Both the position numbers and the translations under genes were made by a program. DNA of 64,000 nucleotides from Bacillus sp. FJAT-27916 (GTDB lineage Bacteria > Bacillota > Bacilli > Bacillales > Pradoshiaceae), in assembly GCF_001183965.1 (NCBI RefSeq), contig NZ_LFZV01000001.1, positions 293,935 to 357,934 of the forward strand. Reading direction: 5' to 3'. This document shows positions 42,791 through 50,834 of the stretch, piece after piece (position 1 is the first letter of the stretch; every line of letters starts with the position of its first letter). The notes under the pieces were generated by a model. It saw only the letters and a program-made list of their open reading frames with translations. It did no database searches and was not told the DNA's origin.

Positions 42791-43145
42791 ATACCTATAG
42801 CCTTTTATCCTATATTACATGTTAATTGCGTTTCATTGATTACAGGTTATTGGCCGAAACAATTCTAATGAACTACATAATGTGCCAGAAAGGTGAAATA
42901 TGTTAGAAGGAACAAGTCATTAGAACTAGAATAGGCGTGAAAAAAGGGTATATATCCCGTGGGCATCAATATGGTGAGAGAAGAGAGAGAAAAAGACAGC
43001 TAATTTGGGTCTTTTCTCCGTTTCTATGAACATACCATTATGGAAGTATATAATATTTACTTTTGCAGTAAGTGCAAAAAGAGAATAGACTGAGCCAAAA
43101 GAGGATAATTGCTTAAATTAGACGAACGGCACTCACTCAGCCAGA
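42791..43145. other. Unexplained intergenic region between sinR and the mrp terminator
   Basis: 355 bp. It includes a second TTAGAACTA motif at about 42920 that matches the sinR operator half, and the short hairpin GGGTATATATCCC at about 42948. Tiny ORFs with SD-like sequences (7-11 codons) are too short to support. No other feature seen. Confidence 0.4.
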
Positions 43146-43197
43146 TAAAAATAGCCCCATCAAAGGCAGATATGCATATGCCTTTGATGGGGCTATA
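43146..43197 (-). terminator. Terminator of the mrp operon
   Basis: ATAGCCCCATCAAAGGCA pairs perfectly with TGCCTTTGATGGGGCTAT. A U-rich tract follows on the minus strand. Confidence 0.92.
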
Positions 43198-43206
43198 TAA
43201 TTGGCT

Positions 43207-43560
43207 TTATTCAGCTTTCATATATTTTTTTAAGTCATCGCGTACAGTCCGGTCGGCAAGCTTTACGTTTGAGCGATAGGCTGCCCGGCAGATGATATGG
43301 CCTGCAACTGGAGCGGTCAAAAATACAAAGAATATTCCAAGAAGCAGCCGGATACTAAAGTAACCTTCGTCGATCCAAAAAAACATGAATGCTCCTAGAA
43401 GAATGAACAGCACTCCGAGTGTTGTGCTTTTCGAAGCGGCATGGGAGCGTGTATAGACATCTGGAAGCCTAATCAGTCCGACACCGCTTAGAAGAGTTAA
43501 GACTGTCCCTAAAAGGATAAAGCCGCCTGCAATCCACTCACTGATCATTTCCGCGTTCAA
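43207..43560 (-). CDS. mrpG: Na+/H+ antiporter subunit MrpG
   Basis: Last subunit of the seven-protein Mrp (Sha) antiporter. Three TM helices in about 117 residues, with the family signature GLIRLPDVYTRSHAASKSTTLG. I place the start at TTG 43560, eight bases after AAAGGGG; GTG 43569 and ATG 43548 are in frame. It overlaps mrpF. The basic C-terminal tail (RSNVKLADRTVRDDLKKYM) is cytoplasmic. Confidence 0.92.
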   Translation of the reverse strand: MNAEMISEWIAGGFILLGTVLTLLSGVGLIRLPDVYTRSHAASKSTTLGVLFILLGAFMFFWIDEGYFSIRLLLGIFFVFLTAPVAGHIICRAAYRSNVKLADRTVRDDLKKYMKAE

Positions 43561-43822
43561 TGACAACACCCCTTTCTATGAATCTAGCAAATGCAATGGT
43601 CCCAATGAAAGAAAGGATACCAAGCAGTAATATGATGTCCAAGAAAGCGTGCGATCTGAATAGTACGGACAAAATAGCCACACCTGAAATTAAGTGAATC
43701 CCGATTGAATCCAGTGCCATAACCCGGTCTGGCATGGATGGGCCTTTAAATAGGCGATAGATGGAAATCAGAATGGATAATGTCAGAATGAACAGTGCTA
43801 AAGTCAAAACGATTTCAAACAT
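43538..43822 (-). CDS. mrpF: Na+/H+ antiporter subunit MrpF
   Basis: 94 residues, three TM helices, signature GPSMPDRVMALDSIGIHLISG. It touches mrpE (shared base at 43822) and overlaps mrpG, consistent with a coupled operon. Confidence 0.93.
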   Translation of the reverse strand: MFEIVLTLALFILTLSILISIYRLFKGPSMPDRVMALDSIGIHLISGVAILSVLFRSHAFLDIILLLGILSFIGTIAFARFIERGVVIERGNDQ

Positions 43823-44298
43823 TATCGTGTAACCTCCTTAATCGCCTTTTCAAAGCTCGTTTTTGCCTGGATGATTGATTTTTTTGATTCCTCCATATCC
43901 ATGGCGTGAATGAAGAATGTCTTATTGTCTGGGGAAATCTCAAGCACGACCGAGCCTGGCGTCAGCGATAATAATAGAGCCAATAGCGGTATCTCCCATT
44001 CCCCGCTCAAATCTGTTTTGACGGCAAACACTCCTGGCTGAACGTCTATTTTTCTGCGTGTAACCTGTCTAAGGACAAGCACGGTAGAAGATACGAGCTC
44101 TCTTAGGAATACATACAGCAGCTTCAATATGGAGAAAAATGTACCTAAATAGAAGGATGTACTGAAGAAACGACGCATGAAAAACAAAATGACAATTCCC
44201 ACTAGATACCCGGCAAAGAACGAAGGGAAACTCCATTTATCCTGCAAAAGCATCCATAAGAAACCAATGAATATATTCAGTAAAACTTGAACGGGCAC
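43822..44298 (-). CDS. mrpE: Na+/H+ antiporter subunit MrpE
   Basis: 158 residues with two N-terminal TM segments and a soluble C-terminal part (TPGSVVLEISPDNKTFFIHAMD), as in the family. GTG 44298 follows AAGGGGTGG. Unlike usual mrp operons, 164 bp of non-coding DNA separates it from mrpD. Confidence 0.93.
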   Translation of the reverse strand: MPVQVLLNIFIGFLWMLLQDKWSFPSFFAGYLVGIVILFFMRRFFSTSFYLGTFFSILKLLYVFLRELVSSTVLVLRQVTRRKIDVQPGVFAVKTDLSGEWEIPLLALLLSLTPGSVVLEISPDNKTFFIHAMDMEESKKSIIQAKTSFEKAIKEVTR

Positions 44299-44462
44299 AA
44301 CGGACCACCCCTTTTTTATGGCTAGGTTAATCTTACATATTGATTTTCGTTACAGTCGATTACTTTCTGCTGCTCCTGCCGAAGTCAAGCGCCTGTAACG
44401 TTGATCAACGATTCTTTACTATCAACATTTAACTTTAAAAGTTTTATTTTATCGGTTGGCTA
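44299..44462 (-). other. 164-bp spacer between mrpD and mrpE
   Basis: No ORF. It contains the palindrome CGTTGATCAACG at 44399-44410 and GTTACAG/CTGTAAC elements flanking a GC-richer segment. Together they could form a stem-loop or an internal promoter/operator for mrpEFG. Confidence 0.4.
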
Positions 44463-45947
44463 TTATTCTCCTAAAACGGCATCGATATATAAGTCAGGGT
44501 TCATTAAGCCTTCAGCGGCCAATTGGATATAGGCTGAGATTGATTCTCCTCCCAATCCGAGAAAGATCGTTACAGCCGTTAAAAGTGTAATCGGTACAAT
44601 AATTCCCCTTGTTGTTCCTTTCTCCATGTCTTCACTTAGGTTTGTTTCACCCCAGAAGGCGTTCATGAAGATTTTCATGACAGAATAAAGTACCAACAAG
44701 CTTGATATTAATCCAATTGCCCCAAGCCAATATTCTCCGGCTTCAAAGGTGCCCTTTGTAATCAGCAGCTTTCCGAGGAAACCGCTGAACGGCGGAATGC
44801 CGGCGAGTGCCAAGGATGCGATAAAGAACATCCAGCCAAGAAAGGGGTGTGTCCGGATCAAACCGCTGATTTCCTTTAAATTAGCGGTGCCGGTGAGATA
44901 AATAATGGTCCCCCCAATTAGGAAAATCAACGCTTTTACATTAATGTCATGCACCAGATAAAAAACCGATCCCGTGATACTGCCTGTTGTAAAAGCAGCC
45001 AGCCCGGCCATGATTAAGCCAACCGAGATGATTACATTGTAAGTCAGAATCCCTTCTATATCCCATCTGGAGACCGCGCCGATGACTCCGAGCAGCATCG
45101 TCGCCGCCCCAAGAATGCCAATCAGCAGGTGGGTAATTTCCGGTTGATGATAAAAGATCAATGTAAACATACGGAAAATGGCATAAATTCCGACCTTGGT
45201 GAGTAAAGCTGCAAAGATTGCTGCCACTGCTGTAGGAGGAACGCTATAGGAACCAGGCAGCCAGTAAAACAACAGGAGCCCGGCCTTCAAGCTGAAGACC
45301 ATGAGCAGTAAAATGGCAACGGTCGTCATCAGTCCGCTTTGGCCTGCTTCTGCTACACGGACAGATAGATGTGCCATATTCAGCGTGCCTGTTACAGCGT
45401 ATAGGTAGGCAACAGCCACGAGGAAGAAGAAGGATGACATGACATTAATCAAAATATATTTAATCGATTCCCTGAGCTGCTTTTTCTCCCCGCCGAGTGT
45501 AATCAGCGCATAGGAGGAGATTAGCATCAATTCAAAGAAAACGAACAGATTGAAGATGTCACCGGTCAAAAAGGATCCGTTTACTCCGCTGATCATGAAC
45601 AGGAACAATGGATAGAAGAAGTTTTCCTCTCGTAATCTCCCGATTGTGTAGAAGGCATAAAATAAACAGCAGAAGGACACGAATGCCGTTATGATTAACA
45701 GGATGACCGCAAACATATCGGCGACAAGGCTGATTCCATAGGGAGCAGCCCATCCCCCTGCCTGCAGAACCTGTATCCCGTCTTCCTTTATTTTTAAAGC
45801 CATCATCACAGCAACGGTGAAGGTAGCTAGAATGGCGAATAGGGCAATGAATCTTTGCATATATAATTTTTTTCTGAATATGACCAAGATCAATCCCGCG
45901 ATAAGCGGAATAATGATTGGCAGAACGACTAGATTATTCATCTTCAT
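44463..45947 (-). CDS. mrpD: Na+/H+ antiporter subunit MrpD
   Basis: 494 residues with about 14 TM helices, homologous to complex I NuoL/M/N antiporter-like subunits. Conserved Glu and Lys residues of the proton path occur in FVFFELMLISSYALI and SLKAGLLLFYWLPGSY. It overlaps mrpC by 14 bp. Confidence 0.94.
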   Translation of the reverse strand: MKMNNLVVLPIIIPLIAGLILVIFRKKLYMQRFIALFAILATFTVAVMMALKIKEDGIQVLQAGGWAAPYGISLVADMFAVILLIITAFVSFCCLFYAFYTIGRLREENFFYPLFLFMISGVNGSFLTGDIFNLFVFFELMLISSYALITLGGEKKQLRESIKYILINVMSSFFFLVAVAYLYAVTGTLNMAHLSVRVAEAGQSGLMTTVAILLLMVFSLKAGLLLFYWLPGSYSVPPTAVAAIFAALLTKVGIYAIFRMFTLIFYHQPEITHLLIGILGAATMLLGVIGAVSRWDIEGILTYNVIISVGLIMAGLAAFTTGSITGSVFYLVHDINVKALIFLIGGTIIYLTGTANLKEISGLIRTHPFLGWMFFIASLALAGIPPFSGFLGKLLITKGTFEAGEYWLGAIGLISSLLVLYSVMKIFMNAFWGETNLSEDMEKGTTRGIIVPITLLTAVTIFLGLGGESISAYIQLAAEGLMNPDLYIDAVLGE

Positions 45948-46272
45948 TTCCCCTTAATTGATCCATATCATCCGTTTCCAAGACCCGGTAACTACGATAG
46001 GCAACCACCAGGAAAAGACCCGTAATAGCAAAGTTAATGACAATTGCGGTCAGGATAAGTGCCTGCGGCAGCCCATCCGTAAAGGAGGTATTTTTCAGAC
46101 CCAGCAGCGGGGGACCTCCAGTCTTCAACCCTCCCATTGTCAGAATCAGAAGGTTGACGGCATGGCCGATTACGGACGTGCCGAGTATGATTCTTAGCAG
46201 GCTTTTAGATAAGACCATGTATGTTCCGATTGCGAAGAAGACTCCTACAAGTATAGACATGACTGTTTCCAT
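45934..46272 (-). CDS. mrpC: Na+/H+ antiporter subunit MrpC
   Basis: 112 residues, three TM helices, NuoK-like (GTYMVLSKSLLRIILGTSVI; HAVNLLILTMGGLK). Two bases separate it from the mrpB stop. The family length and position support the call. Confidence 0.94.
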   Translation of the reverse strand: METVMSILVGVFFAIGTYMVLSKSLLRIILGTSVIGHAVNLLILTMGGLKTGGPPLLGLKNTSFTDGLPQALILTAIVINFAITGLFLVVAYRSYRVLETDDMDQLRGNEDE

Positions 46273-46274
46273 TG

Positions 46275-46697
46275 TTATCGATCCTCGCTTATACTCAGGA
46301 TGATTGTCACGGCTGAACCAATGACAGCTAAAGCGACACCAGTATCAAAGATGAGCGCGGTGGCTAATTCGGTTTTGCCCAGGATAGGAAGCTCAAAATA
46401 ACCGAATGTTTGAGAAAGAAAGGGAGCGTCGAACAGAAAGGAACCGGCACCTGTAAGAACAGCAATCAGTACACCAATCGCGGCCACTGTTTTAAAGTCT
46501 ACAGGAATCAGTTTATTGACGGTTTCCGTTCCAAGTGTCAAATACATAAGTACAAGAGCACTAGATATTCCTAAGCCCCCAATGAATCCTCCTCCAGGAT
46601 TGTGGTGCCCAGAGAAGAATAAATCAATGGAAAAGGTGAGGATGATCAGAACAGCGACTTTTGTGACAGCCGATAATAAAATATCATTAGGCTTCAT
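46275..46697 (-). CDS. mrpB: Na+/H+ antiporter subunit MrpB
   Basis: 140 residues, four TM helices, with the MrpB signature GHHNPGGGFIGGLGISSALV. It overlaps mrpA by 4 bp (ATGA), so translation is coupled. Confidence 0.94.
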   Translation of the reverse strand: MKPNDILLSAVTKVAVLIILTFSIDLFFSGHHNPGGGFIGGLGISSALVLMYLTLGTETVNKLIPVDFKTVAAIGVLIAVLTGAGSFLFDAPFLSQTFGYFELPILGKTELATALIFDTGVALAVIGSAVTIILSISEDR

Positions 46698-49093
46698 TTT
46701 CTATCCCTCCCTGTAACATTGACCTTAATTAATGTAAATACAGCCAATCCAGCAATACAGAGGACGGCCACTTCGACCATCGTATCAAGCCCCCTGAAGT
46801 CGACCAACGTCGCGTTCACAATGTTTTTCGCCCCAGCAAGCGCATAGGAATCCTCAAAGTATCCAGAAATGGTGTCGAACAAACGAGTTCCATTGGCGGA
46901 AAGGGCCAAAAGGGTGACGGTCAAACCGACTCCGACTGAAATCAGCATATTCGTTATTTTGAAGCGGACTTTGCTGATTTCCTTGCGAAGCTCTGGCAAA
47001 TGATAGAAGCATAGCAGGAATAAAGCGACCGTTACCGTTTCCACAACCAATTGTGTCAGCGCTAAATCCGGCGCCTGAAAAATAACGAATAGAATGGACA
47101 CAAGATACCCCAGGGCTCCAACAGCGATAATGGATGTCAGCCTGTGCTGGGAAAAGAGCGCGATTAAAGCGGCTATGACCATGCCAATGACCATCATGGC
47201 CTCATAAATACTCACCGGTGAATCTTTGGACATATCAAAGGCAAAGCCATTGAACAGCCATAGGGAACCGCCAACGATAAAGATGAAGAATGAAAAAATA
47301 TAAGCGAGGTAATCGCGTGTATAGCCAGTCATGTACTTCTTCGTTATCTTGGCGGATAGTGATTCCATCAACTGCAGTGACTCGTTGTATAGGCTGTTAA
47401 ATGTTAGACCTTGCGGGTACCAGCTGAATATCTTGATCCATTTCGGGAGCAGTTTGTATAGCAAGAAGCCGAATAGTACGACTCCAATCGTCATCCATAA
47501 CTCAATGTTAAAACCATGCCATGCAGAAATCTCTTTGCCCAATCCACCTGCTGCCGCATAGTCCGGCAGGATGGCTATGAATGCAGGGTCCAAAATGTAT
47601 TTGGCCAATACGTTAGGGAAAAAGAAGATTAGCACGACGAACATCGCCAATAAAGCTGGCGGGATCAGCATGCCGATAGGCGGTTCATGCGTGGCTTTTG
47701 ACAGCATTTCCGGTTTGTGTTCTCCCGCGAACGTCTTAAAGACCATGATCATACAGTAGACGAACGTCAGGACACTTGCTGCCCAAGCGACAACCGGGAA
47801 GATTACGCCGAATGTTCCCATCCCGAAAATATCCATCCCTGATGCATTCACCACACCGGTAAAGAACATTTCTTTACTCAAAAATCCATTGAATGGAGGT
47901 AAACCTGCCATTGAGAAACTGCCAATCATCGTAATCGTAAAGGAAATCGGCATGAGGCTCATTAACCCGCCCAATCTTTGCAGATTCCGGGTGCCTGTCT
48001 CATGGTCAATGATTCCGACCACCATGAACAAACTTCCTTTGAAGGTGGAATGATTAACTAAATGGAAGACAGCGGCCATAATGGCTATCGCATATACCTT
48101 CGATTCATCGCCGTAGCCAAAATAAATGGCAGCAGATCCGAGTCCGAGAAGACTCATGATCAAGCCGAGCTGACTGATGGTCGAATAAGCGAGCAGAGCC
48201 TTCAAATCCCTCTGCCGCACCGCATTCCAGGATCCGTATAATAAGGTCACGATACCAATTAAGGATACGGTCCAGAACCAAACGGCCTGACCGCCGAACA
48301 CGGGTGTCAACCTCGCAACTAAATAGATACCGGCTTTAACCATTGTTGCTGAATGCAGATAAGCACTGATGGGTGTCGGTGCTTCCATCGCATCAGGCAG
48401 CCAGAAACTAAATGGGAACTGAGCTGATTTCGTGAAAGCTCCCAATAAGATTAAGATCATCGCAGGCAAAAACAGGGTATGCTCAGGTAAAGAGCCAGCT
48501 TTGGAAATCATTTCACGGATGCTGTACGTATCCGTGATGAGGGAAAGGAGCAAAAGCCCGGCCAGCATAGATAAACCGCCGGAAATAGTAATCAGCATGG
48601 ACTTTTGTGCCCCGTCTCTCGATTTTCTCCGCTGGTACCAATAGGCAATTAACAGGAAAGAAGAAATGCTCGTCAGCTCCCAGAACACGTACAGAACGAT
48701 AACATTGTCCGAGAAAACGACTCCTAGCATGGCTCCCATAAACAACATGAGATAGACATAAAAGTTATGAAGCTCCTCACGCTGCCTGGACAGGTAGAAA
48801 ATTGAATACAGAATGACGAGCGAGCCGATACCTGTGATCAGCAAACCGAATAGAAGGGATAATCCATCGACATAGGTCGTGAAATTAAGCCCAAACGCTG
48901 GCAGCCACTTCATTTCGCTGGTTAATGTGTTGCCAGATGTAGTAATTGGGATATACTGTAATAAGAAGATGAGGATAATAGCTGGAAGAAAAAGAACAAA
49001 CCAGCCGATATGAAGCTTTTTGTTGAATAAACGATGGAGGAAAGGTATTAGAACCGCAAAGATAAACGGTAATAAAATCATCCAATTAATCAT
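46694..49093 (-). CDS. mrpA: Na+/H+ antiporter subunit MrpA
   Basis: Largest subunit, 799 residues with about 21 TM helices. NuoL-like core with LYVFWELTSISSFLLIAYWY and FSFWLPDAMEAPTPISAYLH, a middle GLPPFNGFLSKEMFF, and a C-terminal MrpB-like extension (FQAPDLALTQLVVETVTVAL). First gene of the operon, with all seven subunits present in canonical ABCDEFG order. The complex exchanges cytoplasmic Na+ for H+ and supports alkali and salt tolerance. Confidence 0.96.
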   Translation of the reverse strand: MINWMILLPFIFAVLIPFLHRLFNKKLHIGWFVLFLPAIILIFLLQYIPITTSGNTLTSEMKWLPAFGLNFTTYVDGLSLLFGLLITGIGSLVILYSIFYLSRQREELHNFYVYLMLFMGAMLGVVFSDNVIVLYVFWELTSISSFLLIAYWYQRRKSRDGAQKSMLITISGGLSMLAGLLLLSLITDTYSIREMISKAGSLPEHTLFLPAMILILLGAFTKSAQFPFSFWLPDAMEAPTPISAYLHSATMVKAGIYLVARLTPVFGGQAVWFWTVSLIGIVTLLYGSWNAVRQRDLKALLAYSTISQLGLIMSLLGLGSAAIYFGYGDESKVYAIAIMAAVFHLVNHSTFKGSLFMVVGIIDHETGTRNLQRLGGLMSLMPISFTITMIGSFSMAGLPPFNGFLSKEMFFTGVVNASGMDIFGMGTFGVIFPVVAWAASVLTFVYCMIMVFKTFAGEHKPEMLSKATHEPPIGMLIPPALLAMFVVLIFFFPNVLAKYILDPAFIAILPDYAAAGGLGKEISAWHGFNIELWMTIGVVLFGFLLYKLLPKWIKIFSWYPQGLTFNSLYNESLQLMESLSAKITKKYMTGYTRDYLAYIFSFFIFIVGGSLWLFNGFAFDMSKDSPVSIYEAMMVIGMVIAALIALFSQHRLTSIIAVGALGYLVSILFVIFQAPDLALTQLVVETVTVALFLLCFYHLPELRKEISKVRFKITNMLISVGVGLTVTLLALSANGTRLFDTISGYFEDSYALAGAKNIVNATLVDFRGLDTMVEVAVLCIAGLAVFTLIKVNVTGRDRK

Positions 49094-49205
49094 GTCCTCC
49101 CGCTCCCTTCATCATAGAGTAATGGTACAGATATACAAAAAGCGGCAATTATTTCGTTGAACCTTGTTATATTTGAAATATTGCAACTCTTTTATGTAAT
49201 AATAA

Positions 49206-49234
49206 TTGACTGAAAAACCTGCATGGGCTATATT
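49206..49234 (+). promoter_or_regulatory. Predicted sigma-A promoter of the Usp-domain gene
   Basis: TTGACT (49206-49211), 17-bp spacer, TATATT (49229-49234), about 45 bp before the start codon. Its position inside an upstream open frame shows that the later start is the right one. Confidence 0.6.
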
Positions 49235-49279
49235 CGTTATAGTCTAATGACCTACCATCTATTTAGAGGTGAACTTTTA

Positions 49280-49930
49280 ATGAAAAAATGCAAAAGCCGA
49301 ATGGACGAAAGCATCCTTGTATGTGTCTATTACGGCCCCAACGGTGATCGCTTAATTCAGCGCGGCAGTAAAATTGCCAATATGCTGGATTGTCCTCTGT
49401 ACATCTTGACAGTGGACCCAAGTCCTTTTGATGAACTAGACGCTGAGAAATCCGAAAGTATCGAGAGATGGCGTCAGCTCGCCGAGGAATTGGAAGCTGA
49501 GGAATTTATTTTGAAAGATAATGAGAAACGGCCATTCGCAAAAGTGATAGCGGATGTTGCGCGTGAAAAACAAATTTCACAGATCATCCTTGGTCAAACA
49601 GCGCAAAGCCGCTGGGAACAGATTGCTAAAGGTTCGATTATAAATACTTTGCTGCGAGACATTCCATTTGTTGACCTTCATATTGTATCCGTCGCCCGGG
49701 CATTAAAGGATGACCCAGACGGCCTTTATGAAAAAGGTGTGCGCGCCTACCTCGAAAAAGAAGGCGATCAGTATCGGATAAGCTTCGAGCATACAAAAGA
49801 AAGTGAATTTGAAGGGATTTTCTTCAAAGAAATCGGCACTGATTTCAACACCGGTATCTTTAAATTCATGAAAAACAACCAAACGCTGCAAGTGACTGTG
49901 ACTGATGACTATGTCAAAGAAAGCTTATGA
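49280..49930 (+). CDS. Universal-stress/KdpD-type Usp domain protein
   Basis: 216 residues from ATG 49280 behind AGAGGTGAAC. The N-terminal part (about 10-140) is an alpha/beta Usp fold resembling the Usp domain of the K+-sensor KdpD: ILVCVYYGPNGDRLIQRG and IILGQTAQSRWEQIAKGS, then LLRDIPFVDLHIV. The remaining 75 residues are unlike the kinase. There is no histidine kinase domain. It is divergent from mrpA, so a link to Na+/K+ homeostasis is plausible but unproven. Confidence 0.78.
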   Translation: MKKCKSRMDESILVCVYYGPNGDRLIQRGSKIANMLDCPLYILTVDPSPFDELDAEKSESIERWRQLAEELEAEEFILKDNEKRPFAKVIADVAREKQISQIILGQTAQSRWEQIAKGSIINTLLRDIPFVDLHIVSVARALKDDPDGLYEKGVRAYLEKEGDQYRISFEHTKESEFEGIFFKEIGTDFNTGIFKFMKNNQTLQVTVTDDYVKESL

Positions 49931-49935
49931 TGGAG

Positions 49936-49964
49936 ACCTCCACAAATTTATGTGGGGGTTTTTT
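49936..49964 (+). terminator. Intrinsic terminator of the Usp gene
   Basis: ACCTCCACA pairs with TGTGGGGGT (one G-U), followed by TTTTTT. Confidence 0.88.
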
Positions 49965-49998
49965 CTTTCTTCTTAAGAATGAAGCATCTTTTCTAGCC

Positions 49999-50562
49999 TT
50001 ATAGATTTACATCCACTTTAACCGGCAGCTTTTCGTTTTTGTCGATTCCTAAATACCGTAATGTTTCACCAGGACTATGGTGATGATAAATATTCATGAG
50101 AATCGATATGGCAATCCCTTTCCGATAGGCGTGATAACCAAATGTCTTCCGCAGCGTATGGGTTCCAATCTTCCCGGGTATACCCGCTTCCTTCGCCGCA
50201 CAGTTAATGATCCGGTATGCCTGCTGTCTGGAAATTGGCTGCTGATTTTTCTTCGATTTAAATAAGTAATCATCTGGAGAGAAATCAAAGGTATCTAAAT
50301 AATGCTTTGCGGCATCCCTCACATTTTGGTTAAGGTAAAAAGCCCTTTCCTCTGAAGTCTTTGCGTCCTTAATATAAAGGAACTCCTTGAATTTCCCATC
50401 TTCCCAAATATCACCCACCCGTAACGAGAGCAGCTCGCTGACACGGAGACCGGTATTTATTCCAAAAACAAATAACAGCAAATCACGCAAGGACTGTTTT
50501 TTAAGAATTCTTTTTATGGCAGCAATCTTGCGGATATCCTTTATGGGATCAACGTATTCCAA
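49999..50562 (-). CDS. Catalytic-domain-only tyrosine recombinase
   Basis: 187 residues, essentially only the phage-integrase catalytic domain; the N-terminal core-binding/SAM-like domain is missing. Catalytic residues are visible: Arg in NTGLRVSELLSL, Lys in IKDAKT, HTLRKTFGYH (His-x-x-Arg), His in HHHSPGETLRYLG, and the Tyr nucleophile in that same block. ATG 50562 follows AGGAGGTAC. No phage or element genes adjoin. A 15-bp inverted repeat lies directly upstream and may be its operator or recombination site. Confidence 0.85.
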   Translation of the reverse strand: MEYVDPIKDIRKIAAIKRILKKQSLRDLLLFVFGINTGLRVSELLSLRVGDIWEDGKFKEFLYIKDAKTSEERAFYLNQNVRDAAKHYLDTFDFSPDDYLFKSKKNQQPISRQQAYRIINCAAKEAGIPGKIGTHTLRKTFGYHAYRKGIAISILMNIYHHHSPGETLRYLGIDKNEKLPVKVDVNL

Positions 50563-50580
50563 GGATGTACCTCCTAACTA

Positions 50581-50624
50581 TAATGTTACTTAATTATGAT
50601 GTTATCAAAAATTAAGTAACATTA
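50581..50624. repeat. Perfect 15-bp inverted repeat upstream of the recombinase
   Basis: TAATGTTACTTAATT (50581-50595) and its exact reverse complement AATTAAGTAACATTA (50610-50624) flank 14 bp. Arm length and spacer resemble recombinase core sites and also dimeric operators. It covers the promoter/leader of the recombinase gene. Confidence 0.8.
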
Positions 50625-50771
50625 CAAATATAGTGACTTGTCGTATTTTTTAATTTTAATATATCAATTTAGCTGCTTTATTCAGGTAAGGAGATTCGGA
50701 TTTACATGCTTGTCGCGGGCTGGGCCTCGCACATCGTTTATCATGAGCGAGCAATTAATTTTGCCATATAC

Positions 50772-50817
50772 AAAAAAGCCCCTTAAGAGGCAGGCGTAAA
50801 TCTGTCTCTTAAGGGGC
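50772..50817 (-). terminator. Intrinsic terminator of the GH15 gene
   Basis: GCCCCTTAAGAG / CTCTTAAGGGGC stem, with U-run on the minus strand from A6 at 50772-50777. Confidence 0.92.
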
Positions 50818-50834
50818 AACCAGAGAAAGCGGCT

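Noticed and set aside
42895-42990. Micro-ORFs with SD-like sequences upstream of sinR
   Set aside because: Frames of 7-11 codons with no supporting composition or context.
49223-49279. Longer Usp-domain protein starting at ATG 49223
   Set aside because: The start lies within the predicted promoter (TTGACT/TATATT) and has no SD, while ATG 49280 has a good one.
49999-50624. Prophage or integrative element
   Set aside because: Only a truncated recombinase is present; no replication, structural, conjugation or cargo genes adjoin, and no attachment-site duplication was seen.
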